A stretch of DNA of 32,248 bases from Candidatus Delongbacteria bacterium (GTDB lineage Bacteria > UBA4055), in contig SLFX01000152.1 of assembly GCA_007124045.1 (NCBI GenBank), positions 1 to 32,248 of the forward strand. The letters run 5' to 3'. The translations under genes were made by a program, and so were the position numbers. Shown piece after piece: positions 31,951 through 32,248 of this stretch. Below the pieces are notes generated by a model. It searched no databases. It was not told the DNA's origin and saw only the letters and a program-made list of their open reading frames with translations. Numbering within the stretch: the stretch's first letter is position 1; the number at the start of each line of letters is the position of its first letter.

Positions 31951-32248
31951 CTAGAACTCAATTCCCATCTTAGCCTTGATCCCGTTATCGTAACAGTGTT
32001 TGATCTTTTTCATTTCAGTCACGGTATCGGCAAGTTCTATCAGACTCGGGTCAGCATCGCGTCCGGTGAGGATGATGTTGAGCCTTTCGGGCTTTTTGCT
32101 CAGAATATCATAAAGCTCTTCGATCTCTATAAATTTAAAATTAGTAAGATAAGTTATTTCGTCAAGAACGACCAAGTCGTATTCGTCAGAAGCGATCTTC
32201 TGCTTTGCCAGCTCGAATCCTTCCCTTGCCGCAGCTTTGTCTTTTTCC
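31951..32248 (-). CDS. cobO: cob(I)yrinic acid a,c-diamide adenosyltransferase, 3' part (CobO/BtuR type)
   Basis: The frame is open to the window edge, so the 5' end (Walker A region) is missing. The 98 or so residues present include DLVVLDEITY, RLNIILTGRDADPSLIELADTV, TEMKKIKHCYDNGIKAKMGIEF at the C terminus, which are diagnostic of the CobA/CobO/BtuR family. The enzyme transfers the adenosyl group of ATP to cobalt in corrinoids, in synthesis or salvage of adenosylcobalamin. No other cobalamin gene is in the window, so whether it serves salvage or de novo synthesis cannot be told. Confidence 0.93.
   Translation of the reverse strand, partial: EKDKAAAREGFELAKQKIASDEYDLVVLDEITYLTNFKFIEIEELYDILSKKPERLNIILTGRDADPSLIELADTVTEMKKIKHCYDNGIKAKMGIEF

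Overview
This window comes from a moderately AT-rich Gram-negative bacterium. The evidence for an outer membrane is an OPX/Wza-type SLBB exporter, a LolC/LolD lipoprotein-release pair, a lipobox protein and a ZupT-type ZIP transporter. HemW, the EF-G-like paralogue, the propeller protein and the lipoprotein glutaminyl cyclotransferase would suit a member of the FCB group or a related candidate phylum. However, most genes have Shine-Dalgarno sites and the promoters look like sigma70 sites (TTGnnn, 17 bp, TATATT) rather than the Bacteroidota type, so I do not name a phylum. Nothing looks like a prophage, insertion sequence, CRISPR array or conjugative element; the region reads as ordinary chromosome.

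Layout. 1-3310: end of an unknown gene, a small membrane protein, a 39-codon gene with its own terminator, and a metal-resistance operon (CadC-like repressor and Zn/Cd/Pb P-type ATPase). 3433-4768 (+): a cysteine-less ArsC/Spx-like protein and a 2-hydroxyacid dehydrogenase. 4864-10430 (-): DegT-type aminotransferase, EF-G-like GTPase, class II aldolase and a methyltransferase. 10503-10687: two tandem tRNA-Ser genes, then an uncharacterised 181-residue protein. 11398-13186: convergent hemW and queE, the latter coupled to a 765-residue protein that I read as a degenerate beta-CASP metallo-beta-lactamase. 15612-21611 (+): ribD, a polyisoprenyl-phosphate sugar transferase, an SLBB exporter and a XerC/D recombinase. 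21677-26181 (+): a compact envelope operon (lolC, lolD, McsA-like, small exported protein, RimK-like ATP-grasp, glutaminyl cyclotransferase). 26262-27990: tRNA-Lys, a GNAT acetyltransferase and an ornithine/alanine-racemase family enzyme. 27987-31012 (-): a GAF-HD-GYP phosphodiesterase and a secreted seven-bladed FG-GAP propeller with Fn3-like domains. 31131-32248: zupT and the 3' part of a corrinoid adenosyltransferase gene.

How the genes fit together. Metal handling appears at both ends (CadC/ATPase and ZupT). The sugar transferase and SLBB protein belong to capsule or exopolysaccharide initiation and export, and the DegT aminotransferase may feed the same pathway with an amino sugar. Lol proteins and the cyclotransferase act in the envelope. 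Most of the rest is housekeeping.

Three observations deserve most attention: the apparent loss of every zinc ligand in the otherwise recognisable beta-CASP protein cotranscribed with queE; a very uniform promoter signature that in four cases sits only 7-10 nt before a start codon without a Shine-Dalgarno site, suggesting leaderless mRNAs; and the translational coupling of a RimK-type ligase to a lipoprotein glutaminyl cyclotransferase behind lolCD.
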